A stretch of 64,000 nt of DNA from the NCBI RefSeq assembly GCF_000620665.1, contig NZ_JIAU01000005.1:106001-170000 (forward strand). Direction: 5' to 3'. The translations under genes and the position numbers were made by a program. Origin of the DNA: Sphingomonas sp. URHD0057. GTDB lineage: Bacteria > Pseudomonadota > Alphaproteobacteria > Sphingomonadales > Sphingomonadaceae. Below, in pieces: positions 17,511 through 28,901 of this stretch. The notes below the pieces were generated by a model. That model was given only the letters and a program-made list of their open reading frames with translations, made no database searches and was not told where the DNA came from. Each line of letters starts with the position of its first letter. Within the stretch, counting starts at the first letter, position 1.

Positions 17511-19049
17511 ATGACCAGGTTATTCCTCGCCGCGGGCGTTGCCGCGCTGGCGATTTCGGCCCCGGCCGCTGCCCGACCTGGTGGCGGACAGGGTGGCGGC
17601 GGCCATGATCGCCAGACCTATGCCGCACCTCAGCGGGGCGGTGGCGGCGGCCAGCGCGCCCAGGCCGAGCGTCGTTCGGCGCCGCGCCAAATGGTGAACT
17701 TCCAGCGCAGCAGCGGCGGGCCTCGTAATGGTGGACAGCGGTTTGCTGCGATGCAGCAGCAGCATCAGCCGCGCGCGATGCGCGTCGAACGCCAGGCCCG
17801 TCCAGCCCGCGTGGAGCGGATGGCGCAGCGCCCGGCCCACACGGAACGGGTCCAGAACCGCATGGCCCAGCGTCAGCAGGTTCGACCCAATCGCGTCGAG
17901 CGCCAGGCTCGCGTGGCCGACCGCCAGCAGGTGCGCAATAACCGAGCCCAGGTTCAGAACCGGATGGCCGAGCGCCAGCAGGTCCGCAACAACCGGGTCC
18001 AGGTTCAGAATCGGATGGCCGAGCGCCAGCAGGTTCGCAACAACCGGGCTCAGGTCCAGAACCGCATGGCCGACCGCGCGCAGCTTCGCGCCGATCGTCA
18101 GGGCCGGGCGCAGGACATGATGGCTCAGCGCCAGCAACTCCGCGCCGACCGCCAGATTCGTTCGCAGGATTTGAGGCAGGCGAGGAACGCCCTTCGGGCG
18201 GATCGCATCGTCAATGCGAATGCTTTCCGTGAGAGCCGCTTCGCGGCGCTCAATTCCTTCTCGCCGCGGACGCGGGTGGTTGCTCCGGTCGAAGCCGTCC
18301 GCTTCGTCGGCCAGCCGGTCTCGGCGGTCAGCCCGTACTTCGCGCTGAGCCCGCTGCCCTCGGCCGTCAGCTACCTCTATCCGGACACGCCGGACTATTA
18401 TTACCAATATGGCGGCGGCTATCTGTACCAGGTCGATCGGGGTTCGAACCTGATCGCGGCGCTGCTTCCGCTGCTGGCAGGCGGCTACATGCCGGGCACG
18501 TACCTGCCGAACAATTATATGAACAGCTACGCGCCGTCCTATTACGGCCTCAACAGCTTCTACCCGTCGAGCTACGGCGCAGGGTACGGCTATGGCTACG
18601 ACAACCTCTGCAATCGTTATGCCAACGGCGTGATCTATCGCGTCGATTGCTTCAGCGGGATGATCGTGGACGTCGTACCAACCTATGCGGGCGGCTATGG
18701 CGTCGGGCAGCTGCTGCCGTCGGCGTACAGCACCTATAATGTGCCCTATCAGTATCGGGATCTCTACTACGACACGCCCGATTACGGCTATTATTACGCG
18801 CCGGGCTCGATCTATCAGTACGATCGGGGCAGCAGCATGATCACCTCGGTGGCCGCGCTGCTCTCACCGGGCTTCACGGTCGGTCAGCCGATGCCGATGG
18901 GCTACAGTGCGTACAACGTGCCCTACGCCTATCGCAGCACCTATTACGACACGCCGAACGCCTGGTATCGGTACAACAATGGGTACATTTACCAGGTCGA
19001 CCCGGCCACGCAGGTGGTCGGCGCGATCGTCGCTTCGATCCTGACCTAG
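17511..19049 (+). CDS. Secreted Arg/Gln-repeat and Tyr/Gly-repeat protein of unknown function
   Basis: 512 residues with a signal peptide (residues 1-22, AISAPAAA). Residues 30-90 are Gly/Arg/Gln-rich. From about residue 95 to 240 there are 17-residue basic repeats of the form QVQNRMAERQQVRNNRA, likely alpha-helical. From about residue 290 to the end, four longer repeats contain D-T-P-D-Y and Y-Q-V-D/Y-D-R-G-S blocks. The start ATG follows AAGGAG; a GTG one codon upstream is unlikely. It is not recognised as an enzyme. The positive charge suggests binding of nucleic acid, polysaccharide or LPS, an inference only. Confidence 0.8.
   Translation: MTRLFLAAGVAALAISAPAAARPGGGQGGGGHDRQTYAAPQRGGGGGQRAQAERRSAPRQMVNFQRSSGGPRNGGQRFAAMQQQHQPRAMRVERQARPARVERMAQRPAHTERVQNRMAQRQQVRPNRVERQARVADRQQVRNNRAQVQNRMAERQQVRNNRVQVQNRMAERQQVRNNRAQVQNRMADRAQLRADRQGRAQDMMAQRQQLRADRQIRSQDLRQARNALRADRIVNANAFRESRFAALNSFSPRTRVVAPVEAVRFVGQPVSAVSPYFALSPLPSAVSYLYPDTPDYYYQYGGGYLYQVDRGSNLIAALLPLLAGGYMPGTYLPNNYMNSYAPSYYGLNSFYPSSYGAGYGYGYDNLCNRYANGVIYRVDCFSGMIVDVVPTYAGGYGVGQLLPSAYSTYNVPYQYRDLYYDTPDYGYYYAPGSIYQYDRGSSMITSVAALLSPGFTVGQPMPMGYSAYNVPYAYRSTYYDTPNAWYRYNNGYIYQVDPATQVVGAIVASILT
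17898..18101 (+). repeat. 51-bp tandem repeats coding 17-residue units
   Basis: Four consecutive 51-base units at 17898, 17949, 18000 and 18051. The second and third differ at only about four bases; the first and fourth are more diverged. They encode the QVQNRMAERQQVRNNRA-type repeats of the secreted protein. Near-identity suggests recent copy-number change. Confidence 0.85.
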
Positions 19050-19079
19050 TCTCGGCCTGACTTAAAAATTGAACCAGAG

Positions 19080-19104
19080 TGGCCCGGCACGCGTTGCCGG
19101 GCCA
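19080..19104 (+). terminator. Hairpin terminator after the repeat protein
   Basis: TGGCCCGGCA (19080-19089) pairs perfectly with TGCCGGGCCA (19095-19104) around a five-base loop, 31 bases after the stop at 19049, followed by TTTCG. The U-tract is short, so termination may be partial. It also sits in the leader of the fasciclin gene. Confidence 0.65.
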
Positions 19105-19137
19105 TTTCGTATGCAGAATAAAGAAGGAGACCAGGGC

Positions 19138-19737
19138 ATGAAGAGCCATGCGCTAATGCTCGGCGTCGCGACGGCGGCCTTCGTCGTCGTCGGCGGCTGC
19201 AACAACACCAGCGCCAACAAGTCCGAAACCGCGCAGACGCCGGCGGCGAAGAAGGTGGCGGGCGACAAGACCATCGCCGCGGGTCTCGCCGCGAACGGCA
19301 AGTTCATGGCCGCGGCCAAGTCGGCCGGCCTCGACCAGACCCTCGCCGGCCCCGGCCCCTACACAGTGTTCGTGCCCGACGACGCGGCGATCGATGCGGC
19401 CCCGGCCGGCACGTTCGACGCCAAGCCCGACAATCGCGCGCAGCTGACCGGCGTGCTCACCAATCTGATCATTTCCGGCACGGTGATGGCGGCCGACATC
19501 GGCAAGGCGATCGACGCCGGCAAGGGCAAGGCCCTGCTGGGGACGATGGGCGGCGGCACGCTGATCGCGACCAAGGACGGCGACAAGATCGTGCTGACCG
19601 ATTCCGCCGGGCACAAAGCGACGGTGACCCAGGCGGACGAGGTGTTCAGCAACGGCGTCGTTCATCACGTCGATGCGGCCTTGCTCCCTGCCAAGGGCCA
19701 GCCAGCCAAGCTGGCGGTCGGTCAAAAGGCCGGCTGA
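19138..19737 (+). CDS. Fasciclin-domain lipoprotein
   Basis: 199 residues. The start is the ATG after AAGGAGA, giving a signal peptide ending in a lipobox VGGC (C21). One FAS1 domain spans about residues 50-190, with LAGPGPYTVFVPDDAAIDA and the C-terminal H2-type segment SNGVVHHVDAALLP. FAS1 proteins are envelope or extracellular adhesion-type proteins; the bacterial role is generally uncertain. It is a stand-alone gene between a terminator-like hairpin and dnaN. Confidence 0.88.
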   Translation: MKSHALMLGVATAAFVVVGGCNNTSANKSETAQTPAAKKVAGDKTIAAGLAANGKFMAAAKSAGLDQTLAGPGPYTVFVPDDAAIDAAPAGTFDAKPDNRAQLTGVLTNLIISGTVMAADIGKAIDAGKGKALLGTMGGGTLIATKDGDKIVLTDSAGHKATVTQADEVFSNGVVHHVDAALLPAKGQPAKLAVGQKAG

Positions 19738-19821
19738 CAAGCTTGAATCATCCCACTTCCGCACGTGGAACGGGCCGCTATAGTAGCTCGCGAAGCGTGC
19801 GGATGATGGGGTGTTCAGGCA

Positions 19822-20925
19822 ATGAAAGTGACGATTGAGCGGGCGACACTCCTGAAGAGCCTCGGCCACGTCCAGTCGGTCGTGGAGCGGCGCAACACCA
19901 TCCCGATTCTGTCCAATGTGCTGATCGAGGCGCGCGACGACGGTTCGCTCCGGCTGATGGCCACCGACCTCGACCTGCAGGTCGACGAAAGCGTTCCGGC
20001 CAATGTCAGCCAGGCCGGCGCGACGACCGTTTCCGCGCACACCTTGTTCGATATCGTGCGCAAGCTGCCGGAAGGCAGCCAGGTCGAGATCGCGGCGGCC
20101 GAGGGCAAGATGCAGGTCAACGCCGGGCGCTCGCGCTTCAACCTGTCGACCCTGCCGCGCGACGATTTCCCGGTGATCGCGGAAGGCGAGCTCCCAACCC
20201 GCTTCGAGCTTCCTGCCGCGACCCTCCGCCAGATCATCGAGAAGACCCGCTTCGCGATCTCCAGCGAAGAGACCCGCTATTATCTGATGGGCATCTTCTT
20301 CCACATCATCGACGACCAGCTGCGGGCGGCCGCGACCGACGGCCATCGCCTTGCCCGCATCACCGTCGGCAAGCCCGACGGCGCCGACGGCATGCCGGAC
20401 ATCATCGTCCCGAGGAAATGCGTCGCCGAGCTTTACCGCTTGCTCGAAGAGGTCGAGGGCACGGTCGAGGTGTCGCTGTCGCCGACCAAGGTCCGCTTCG
20501 GTCTCGGCAACGCGGTCCTGACCAGCAAGCTGATCGACGGCACCTTCCCCGATTACAACCGCGTCATCCCGACCGGGAACGACAAACTCCTCAAACTCGA
20601 CCCCAAGAGCTTTTCGGCCGGCGTCGACCGCGTCTCGACGATCGCGTCCGAGAAGACCCGCGCGGTCAAGATGAGCGTCGACCGCGACAAGGTGACGCTG
20701 TCGGTGACCTCGCCAGAGAACGGCCTGGCGACCGAGGAGCTGCCAGCCGATTACGGCTCCGACAACATCGAGATCGGCTTCAACGCGCGCTATCTGCTCG
20801 ACATCCTGGGCGAAATCGACGGCGACACGGTCGAGGTTCATCTCGCCGACGCCGCCGCCCCGACGCTGCTGCGCGAGAACGACAAGTCGAACGCGCTCTA
20901 TGTCCTCATGCCGATGCGGGTCTAA
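19822..20925 (+). CDS. dnaN: DNA polymerase III beta subunit (sliding clamp)
   Basis: Ring-shaped processivity factor for DNA polymerase III. The 367 residues show three clamp domains: MKVTIERATLLKSLGHVQSVVERRNTIPILSN at the N-terminus, the DGHRLARITV segment mid-protein, and the C-terminal end ALYVLMPMRV. dnaA is not adjacent. The leader contains CCGCACG (19759-19765) and CGTGCGG (19796-19802) as distant inverted halves of unknown meaning. The TAA shares its last base with the ATG of the next gene. Confidence 0.97.
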   Translation: MKVTIERATLLKSLGHVQSVVERRNTIPILSNVLIEARDDGSLRLMATDLDLQVDESVPANVSQAGATTVSAHTLFDIVRKLPEGSQVEIAAAEGKMQVNAGRSRFNLSTLPRDDFPVIAEGELPTRFELPAATLRQIIEKTRFAISSEETRYYLMGIFFHIIDDQLRAAATDGHRLARITVGKPDGADGMPDIIVPRKCVAELYRLLEEVEGTVEVSLSPTKVRFGLGNAVLTSKLIDGTFPDYNRVIPTGNDKLLKLDPKSFSAGVDRVSTIASEKTRAVKMSVDRDKVTLSVTSPENGLATEELPADYGSDNIEIGFNARYLLDILGEIDGDTVEVHLADAAAPTLLRENDKSNALYVLMPMRV

Positions 20926-21242
20926 TGATCTGCCGCGTGTGGCGGGGCTGGACCACGCCGGAGAATGCCGACGCCTATGAACGGATCGTCCGCGGGGAAG
21001 TGATCCCCGGCATCGAAGCGCGGAAGATTCCCGGCTTTCGTCACATCGACCTGATGAAGCGAGACCTTGACGGCGAGATTGAGTTCCAGACGCTGATGTG
21101 GTTCGACACCCTCGACGCGATCAAGGCCTTCATGGGCGAGGACTACAGCGTCAGCCACGTGCCTTTGGAGGCCCGTGCGGTGCTCAACAGCTTTGATGAC
21201 CGGGCGGCCCATTACGAAGTCATCGACCGCCGCGAGCAATAG
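20925..21242 (+). CDS. Antibiotic biosynthesis monooxygenase-like small protein
   Basis: 105 residues with a ferredoxin-like dimeric alpha/beta-barrel pattern: MICRVWRGWTTPENADAYER as the first strand and helix, IPGFRHIDLMKRD, and FQTLMWFDTLDAIKAF. This resembles the ABM/DUF3291 superfamily. Function unknown; relatives include haem-degrading and quinone-forming enzymes as well as inactive ones. The start overlaps the dnaN stop (TAATG), so it is cotranslated with the sliding clamp, an unexpected location between dnaN and recF. Confidence 0.75.
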   Translation: MICRVWRGWTTPENADAYERIVRGEVIPGIEARKIPGFRHIDLMKRDLDGEIEFQTLMWFDTLDAIKAFMGEDYSVSHVPLEARAVLNSFDDRAAHYEVIDRREQ

Positions 21243-21258
21243 CGGCTAAGCCGCGCCG

Positions 21259-22314
21259 GTGCCCGTCAGCCGCCTAGCCCTCACCGATTTCCGTTCCTAT
21301 CCCTCGGCGCTGATCGAGCCGGGCCCCGGCTTCGTGCTGCTGTTCGGCGAAAACGGCGCGGGCAAGACCAACGTGCTCGAAGCGGTCTCGTTGCTGACCC
21401 CTGGGCGCGGGCTTCGCGGCGCGGCGTTGTCCGAAATGGCGCGCCAAGGCGGCGACGGCGCGTTCGCGGTCGCAGCCAAGCTCGGCGACACCGATATCGG
21501 CACGGGTACATTGCCCTCTACTCCCGAGCGCCGTCAGGTCCGGATTAATGGCGCTCCGGCCGCGGTGAACAGCCTCTCCGAATGGCTGTCGGTATTGTGG
21601 CTGACCCCGGCGATGGACCGGCTGTTCAGCGGCAGTGCGGGCGATCGCCGCCGGTTCCTCGACCGGCTCGTCCTCGCGCTAGAGCCGAGCCACGCGCATC
21701 ACTCCACGCGCTACGACGCGGCGATGCGCGCTCGGAACAAGCTGCTCGGCGACGAGCGGTGGGACGAACCTTGGGTGGCTTCGCTCGAGCTGGCGATGGC
21801 CGAGCACGGCAACGCTCTCGCCGAGGCGCGCGAACGCACCGCGGTTGCGCTGGAGGAGCGCCTTAGTCAGGCGCCCGACGATCAATTCGCTCGCGCGTCC
21901 ATCGCGCTCGAAGGTTGGGAGCCGGGCGACCTCGCCCCCGCGCTCAAGACCTATCGCTCGCGCGACGCCGCGGCGGGACGGGCGACCGAGGGCCCGCACC
22001 GCCAGGATCTTGCCGTCATGCATCGGACCAAGGCGATGCCCGCGGCCCGCAGCTCGACGGGCGAGCAGAAAGCGCTTCTGCTCGGCCTCGTCCTCGCTCA
22101 CGCCGACCTCGTCGCCGACCGCCGCGGAGAGCCGCCGATCCTGCTGCTCGACGAAGTTGCCGCCCACCTCGATCCGACCCGCCGTGATGCGCTGTTCGCG
22201 CGGATCGAAGGGCGCGGCCAGGTCTGGATGACCGCGACCGAAGCCGCTTTGTTCGACGGGATCGGCGCCGCTTCGCGCTTCCGGATCGAGCCCGGAATGG
22301 TCTTTCCCGAGTGA
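21259..22314 (+). CDS. recF: DNA repair ATPase RecF
   Basis: SMC-like ATPase that loads RecA at gaps with RecO and RecR. The 351 residues carry Walker [10 protein letters not shown] (about residues 30-38), the signature [11 protein letters not shown] and Walker [15 protein letters not shown]. The GTG start at 21259 gives [15 protein letters not shown], the expected RecF N-terminus. It sits with dnaN and gyrB in the classical replication cluster, separated from dnaN by one small gene. Confidence 0.95.
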   Translation: MPVSRLALTDFRSYPSALIEPGPGFVLLFGENGAGKTNVLEAVSLLTPGRGLRGAALSEMARQGGDGAFAVAAKLGDTDIGTGTLPSTPERRQVRINGAPAAVNSLSEWLSVLWLTPAMDRLFSGSAGDRRRFLDRLVLALEPSHAHHSTRYDAAMRARNKLLGDERWDEPWVASLELAMAEHGNALAEARERTAVALEERLSQAPDDQFARASIALEGWEPGDLAPALKTYRSRDAAAGRATEGPHRQDLAVMHRTKAMPAARSSTGEQKALLLGLVLAHADLVADRRGEPPILLLDEVAAHLDPTRRDALFARIEGRGQVWMTATEAALFDGIGAASRFRIEPGMVFPE

Positions 22315-22520
22315 AGTGCTGGACTTTCGGTGTTTCTTCTCTATATTGCACCGCAGCACGAGGCGCTTTTGCAAGCGGCGTGAACGGTTCAACGCTTCGG
22401 CGGTAACCGGCCCGCGTCTCGGTTTTCTTGCTCTCCTATTCACGCGGGGCGCTCATTTGACCCCGTTCGCGGCTGCGCCATGAATGCGTCGGCCGCGCGC
22501 ACAATATTGGAATCAACTCA

Positions 22521-24029
22521 ATGTCATTCATGTCCCTGGGGCTCTCGAAGCCCCTGCTCGATGCGCTCGCCGCGAAGGATTATTCGCACGCGACGCCCAT
22601 CCAGCTTCAAGCCATCCCGACGGTCCTCACCGGCCGCGACCTGCTCGGCATCGCCCAGACCGGCACCGGCAAGACCGCGGCGTTCATGCTGCCGTCGCTC
22701 GACCGCCTGGCCGCCGCGCGCAATATCCCGAAGCCGGGCCACGTGCGCATGCTGGTGCTGGCCCCGACCCGCGAGCTTGCCGCCCAAATTGCCGCCAGCG
22801 CCCAGGCATACGGCAAGTTCATGCGTCTTTCGGTCGGAGTCATCTTCGGCGGCGTCCCCAACTCTAAGAGCGTGCGCACCGTTTCGCGCGGGCTCGACGT
22901 GCTGGTTGCGACGCCCGGCCGTCTGCTCGACCTCATCGACCAGCGCGCGCTCAGCTTACGCGAGCTCGAGATCCTCGTTCTCGACGAGGCGGACCAGATG
23001 CTCGACCTTGGCTTCATCCACGCGTTGAAGCGCATCGTCGCTTTGGTCCCGCCCAAGCGCCAAACCCTGTTCTTCTCGGCGACCATGCCGAGGGCGATCA
23101 AGGAGCTCGCCGACCGCTATCTCACCAACCCGGCCGAAGTGTCGGTCACGCCCACGGCCACGACCGTCGACCGGATCGAGCAGAGCGTGACCATGGTCAA
23201 CCAGGCCGAAAAGCCGGCGCTTCTGGCGATGATCCTGCAGACCAAGTCGGTCGAGCGCGCGCTGGTGTTCAGCCGCACCAAGCACGGGGCCGACAAGGTC
23301 GTCCGTCAGCTTGAGGCGGCCGGCATTGCCGCCGGCGCAATCCACGGCAACAAAAGCCAGGCACAGCGCGAGCGCGCGATCGCGGCGTTCAAGTCCGGCG
23401 CCATGCGCGTGCTGATCGCGACTGACATCGCCGCGCGCGGGATCGATATCCCGGGCGTCAGCCACGTCATCAACTTCGATCTGCCCGATGTGCCGGAACA
23501 ATATGTCCACCGCATCGGCCGCACCGCGCGTGCCGGAGCCGACGGCATCGCAATCGCTTTCTGCGGGCACGAGGAGCGGGGCAATCTGCGCGATATCGAG
23601 CGCACCACGCGCCAGAAGATCGCGATCGCTCCGCTGCCGGCCGATTTCATGGCGGCCGCGGAGGCGTTCAAGCGGCTGAAGCCGGCGCCCAAGGCGGAGC
23701 CCGCGCAGCGGCCTTCGTTCAAGTCGCATCGCCGCGCCGACGGCCAGCGCCGCGACAATCGCAACGATGGCCAGCAGCGCCATGTGCATCGCGCGGACGG
23801 CCATGCGGGTCACCGTTCGGCCACGCAGGATCGCACCGGACAGCGCCGCGACGACCAATCGCCGCAGCGCGCCGAGGGTCGCCGGATCGGTCAGTCCTAT
23901 CGGCCGGAGGCCTATCGCGAGGCGGCGTCAGACCAGCGGCCGGCACGGCGTCCCGAGGGCGGCCAGCCGAAGCGCAAATTCCACGGCCAGCGCCGTTTCG
24001 GCGGCGGTGCCCGGCGCTCTCCCGCCTAA
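22521..24029 (+). CDS. DEAD-box RNA helicase, RhlE-like
   Basis: ATP-dependent RNA helicase probably acting in ribosome assembly or RNA decay, often cold-responsive. 502 residues: Q-motif, Walker A AQTGTGKT, DEADQ (motif II), SAT (FFSATMPR), and HRIGRTARAG (motif VI). Residues from about 395 on form a disordered Arg/Gln/His-rich tail, typical of RhlE. The 206-base leader (22315-22520) has no gene; I see no clear riboswitch there. It is followed by a perfect GC hairpin before gyrB. Confidence 0.92.
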   Translation: MSFMSLGLSKPLLDALAAKDYSHATPIQLQAIPTVLTGRDLLGIAQTGTGKTAAFMLPSLDRLAAARNIPKPGHVRMLVLAPTRELAAQIAASAQAYGKFMRLSVGVIFGGVPNSKSVRTVSRGLDVLVATPGRLLDLIDQRALSLRELEILVLDEADQMLDLGFIHALKRIVALVPPKRQTLFFSATMPRAIKELADRYLTNPAEVSVTPTATTVDRIEQSVTMVNQAEKPALLAMILQTKSVERALVFSRTKHGADKVVRQLEAAGIAAGAIHGNKSQAQRERAIAAFKSGAMRVLIATDIAARGIDIPGVSHVINFDLPDVPEQYVHRIGRTARAGADGIAIAFCGHEERGNLRDIERTTRQKIAIAPLPADFMAAAEAFKRLKPAPKAEPAQRPSFKSHRRADGQRRDNRNDGQQRHVHRADGHAGHRSATQDRTGQRRDDQSPQRAEGRRIGQSYRPEAYREAASDQRPARRPEGGQPKRKFHGQRRFGGGARRSPA

Positions 24030-24062
24030 CATCTTCATGTTCTGAACTTCCGGGCCGGCGAC

Positions 24063-24086
24063 TCACGCGCGCGTACGGGCGCGCGC

Positions 24087-24090
<4 letters not shown>
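24063..24090. promoter_or_regulatory. 11-bp perfect CG-alternating hairpin between helicase and gyrB
   Basis: TCACGCGCGCG (24063-24073) pairs with CGCGCGCGTGA (24080-24090) around a six-base loop. As RNA it may end helicase transcription, although no T-run follows. As DNA the alternating CG runs can adopt Z-form or cruciform under negative supercoiling. A candidate gyrB -35 (GTGACT, 24087-24092) overlaps its right arm. Confidence 0.6.
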
Positions 24091-26634
<2,544 letters not shown>

Positions 26635-26667
26635 GAACCGGGTGGACCTCCTGGGGTTGGCGTCGGC

Positions 26668-27432
26668 GTGAGCGGTTCGAACTGCATTACCGTTGCATCG
26701 TACAATATGCACAAGGCGGTCGGGCTCGACGGGCGGCGCGACCCGCATCGCGTGCTCAAGGTGCTGCAGGAAATCGACGCCGACATCGTCGCGCTCCAGG
26801 AAGCCGACAAGCGGATGGGCGGGCGCGGCTCGACCGTCCCGCATGAGCTGATCGACAGCCACGGCCTCTACACCCCCGTGCATCTCGGGGTCCGCCACCG
26901 GCGGCCGCTGGAGAAAGCGCGCAAGCACGCCGAGCGGCTGCTCAACGTCAACACCCGCAACATCGGCTGGCACGGCAATGCGATCCTGGTGAAACGGCAC
27001 ATCGGAGTGATCGACTGCGCCGTGCTGAACCTGCCGACGCTCGAGCCGCGCGGCGCGGTCATGGCCGAGCTGCTGGTCGGCGACAAACCGCTGCGGATCG
27101 TCGGCATGCATCTAGACCTCTCCGGCTTGTGGCGCAGGAGGCAGATGCGGCGGATCCTGGAGACGATCGCGGCGCGGCCGCAGAAGATGCCGACCGTGCT
27201 GATGGGCGACACCAATGAGTGGCGCACCGAGGCGGGCTGCCTCAGGGAAATCGAGCCCGAGTTCCACCTCGCGCCGACCGGCCCGAGCTTTCACGCCCGC
27301 CACCCGGTCGCGGCGCTCGACCGGATCATCGTTCACAGAGACCTGACGATCGAGGCCGCCGGGGTCCACATGAGCCATGTCGCCCGGCGCGCGTCGGATC
27401 ACCTCCCCATTTGGGCGAGGCTGGTCGCCTAG
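26668..27432 (+). CDS. Endonuclease/exonuclease/phosphatase family protein
   Basis: 254 residues of the EEP metal-dependent fold: SYNMHKAVG at the start, the metal Glu in IVALQEADKRMGG, GMHLDLSG, the GDTNEW motif, and the C-terminal RRASDHLPIWARL. The substrate could be nucleic acid, phospholipid or inositol phosphate; the family is too broad to say. There is no signal peptide. The start is a GTG 34 bases after gyrB. Its TAG overlaps the rpoN stop on the other strand (CTAG, 27429-27432). Confidence 0.87.
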   Translation: MSGSNCITVASYNMHKAVGLDGRRDPHRVLKVLQEIDADIVALQEADKRMGGRGSTVPHELIDSHGLYTPVHLGVRHRRPLEKARKHAERLLNVNTRNIGWHGNAILVKRHIGVIDCAVLNLPTLEPRGAVMAELLVGDKPLRIVGMHLDLSGLWRRRQMRRILETIAARPQKMPTVLMGDTNEWRTEAGCLREIEPEFHLAPTGPSFHARHPVAALDRIIVHRDLTIEAAGVHMSHVARRASDHLPIWARLVA

Positions 27433-28889
27433 CCGGCGATCTTGCGCATCCGCCGGCGTTGAATCGAGGAGCCGATCGCCATCGACTCGCGATATTTGAC
27501 GACGGTGCGGCGGGCGACGTCGAAGCCGCGCTGCTTCAACAGTGCGGCGATGGCATCGTCGCTGAGGATCTCGGTCTCCGCCTCGATCAGCTCCTTGATG
27601 CCGGCCTTGACGGCGTTGGCCGCGGCTCCGTCGCCCTCCGCCGAAGCGACCCCCGAGCCGAAGAAATATTTGAGCTCGTAGAGACCGCGGTCGCACAGCA
27701 GATATTTGTTCGAGGTGACCCGGCTGACCGTCGATTCGTGCATCTCGATCGCTTCGGCGACTTCGCGCAGGGTGAGCGGCTTGAGGGCCGCGACGCCGCG
27801 CTCGAAGAAGCCCTGCTGGCGCTTGACGATCTCCGACACGACCTTGACGATCGTGCGTGCTCGCTGGTCGAGCGCTTTGACCAGCCAATTCGCGCTCGCC
27901 ATGCATTCGCTCAGCCAGGCGCGCGAAGCCTTGTCCTGCGGCCCTGACCTCAGCTCCTGATAGTAGCGCCGGTTTACCAGGAGGCGCGGCAACGTCGCCT
28001 GGTTGAGCTCGACCGCATAGCCGTCGCGCATTTTGCGGATGAATACGTCGGGAGTGACGTCGGCGGCGGCGGCGCCGGAAATGCGGCAACCGGGCTTGGG
28101 ATCGTAGGCGCGCAGCTCGGCGATCATCTCGGCGAGGTCCTCGTCGTCGACTTGGCAGATCCGCTTGAGGTCGGCGATGCGGCCCTTCGACAGCAGTTCG
28201 AGATTGTCGATCAGCCGCGCCATTGCCGGGTCGTAGCGGTCGGCGGCCCTGGCCTGGAGCGCGAGGCATTCGGCGAGCGAGCGGGCGCCGACCCCGGGCG
28301 GGTCGAGGCCTTGCACGATGGCCAGCGCCTGGCCGATCAGCTCGGCCGGCGCGCCGCTGGCATCCGCGACGTCGTCCAGCGCCACGGTCAGATAGCCGGT
28401 CTCGTCGAGCATTTCGGCAAGGACTCGCGCGAGGTCGCCCGTCGGACCGGAATAGCCATGCAGCTGGTCGGTCAGATGCTGGGCAAGCGACGCCGCCGCA
28501 TATTCGACGCGGTCGAAGTCGAACGCTTCCTCGCCACCGCCGGACGTCACGACGTCCGAATAGCTGTCGTTCTGGAGTGCTTCGGATTGCCAGTCGACGT
28601 CGAGCGGACGGTCGTCGTCGGCCTCGCCCATGATGATATTGTCGGCGCCGGGATCGTCGGGAGCCTCATCGCTCTCGCTATCTCCAGCGGCGATCTCGGC
28701 GACTGCCGGGGCTCCCGGCTCGTCTTCCTCGGGCCGAGCTTCGAGCAGCGGGTTCTTCGACATCTCTTCGGCCAGGAAGGCCTCGAGCTCGAGGTTGCTG
28801 AGCTGCAGCAGCTGGATCGCTTGGCGCAGCTGGGGCGTCAGCACCAGCTGCTGCGATTGGCGAATGCTTAGGCTTGGACCCAGTCCCAT
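27429..28889 (-). CDS. rpoN: RNA polymerase sigma-54 factor
   Basis: Alternative sigma factor for enhancer-dependent promoters (-24/-12). The 486 residues contain region I (SIRQSQQLVLTPQLRQAIQLLQLS), an acidic region II (about 50-95), the core-binding domain, and the C-terminal HTH with the RpoN box ARRTVVKYRESM. The gene is 12 bases downstream of lptB on the minus strand, the common lptA-lptB-rpoN order. No hibernation factor or PTS genes follow; the gene ends tail-to-tail with the EEP gene. Confidence 0.96.
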   Translation of the reverse strand: MGLGPSLSIRQSQQLVLTPQLRQAIQLLQLSNLELEAFLAEEMSKNPLLEARPEEDEPGAPAVAEIAAGDSESDEAPDDPGADNIIMGEADDDRPLDVDWQSEALQNDSYSDVVTSGGGEEAFDFDRVEYAAASLAQHLTDQLHGYSGPTGDLARVLAEMLDETGYLTVALDDVADASGAPAELIGQALAIVQGLDPPGVGARSLAECLALQARAADRYDPAMARLIDNLELLSKGRIADLKRICQVDDEDLAEMIAELRAYDPKPGCRISGAAAADVTPDVFIRKMRDGYAVELNQATLPRLLVNRRYYQELRSGPQDKASRAWLSECMASANWLVKALDQRARTIVKVVSEIVKRQQGFFERGVAALKPLTLREVAEAIEMHESTVSRVTSNKYLLCDRGLYELKYFFGSGVASAEGDGAAANAVKAGIKELIEAETEILSDDAIAALLKQRGFDVARRTVVKYRESMAIGSSIQRRRMRKIAG

Positions 28890-28901
28890 GCGGCCCCGCC
28901 G

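Noticed and set aside
19738..19821. Replication origin next to dnaN
   Set aside because: No cluster of TTATCCACA-type DnaA boxes and no dnaA gene; the inverted CCGCACG halves alone do not make an origin.
19153..20841. 562-codon minus-strand frame crossing the fasciclin and dnaN genes
   Set aside because: Shadow of dnaN and fasciclin; spans two unrelated genes on the other strand.
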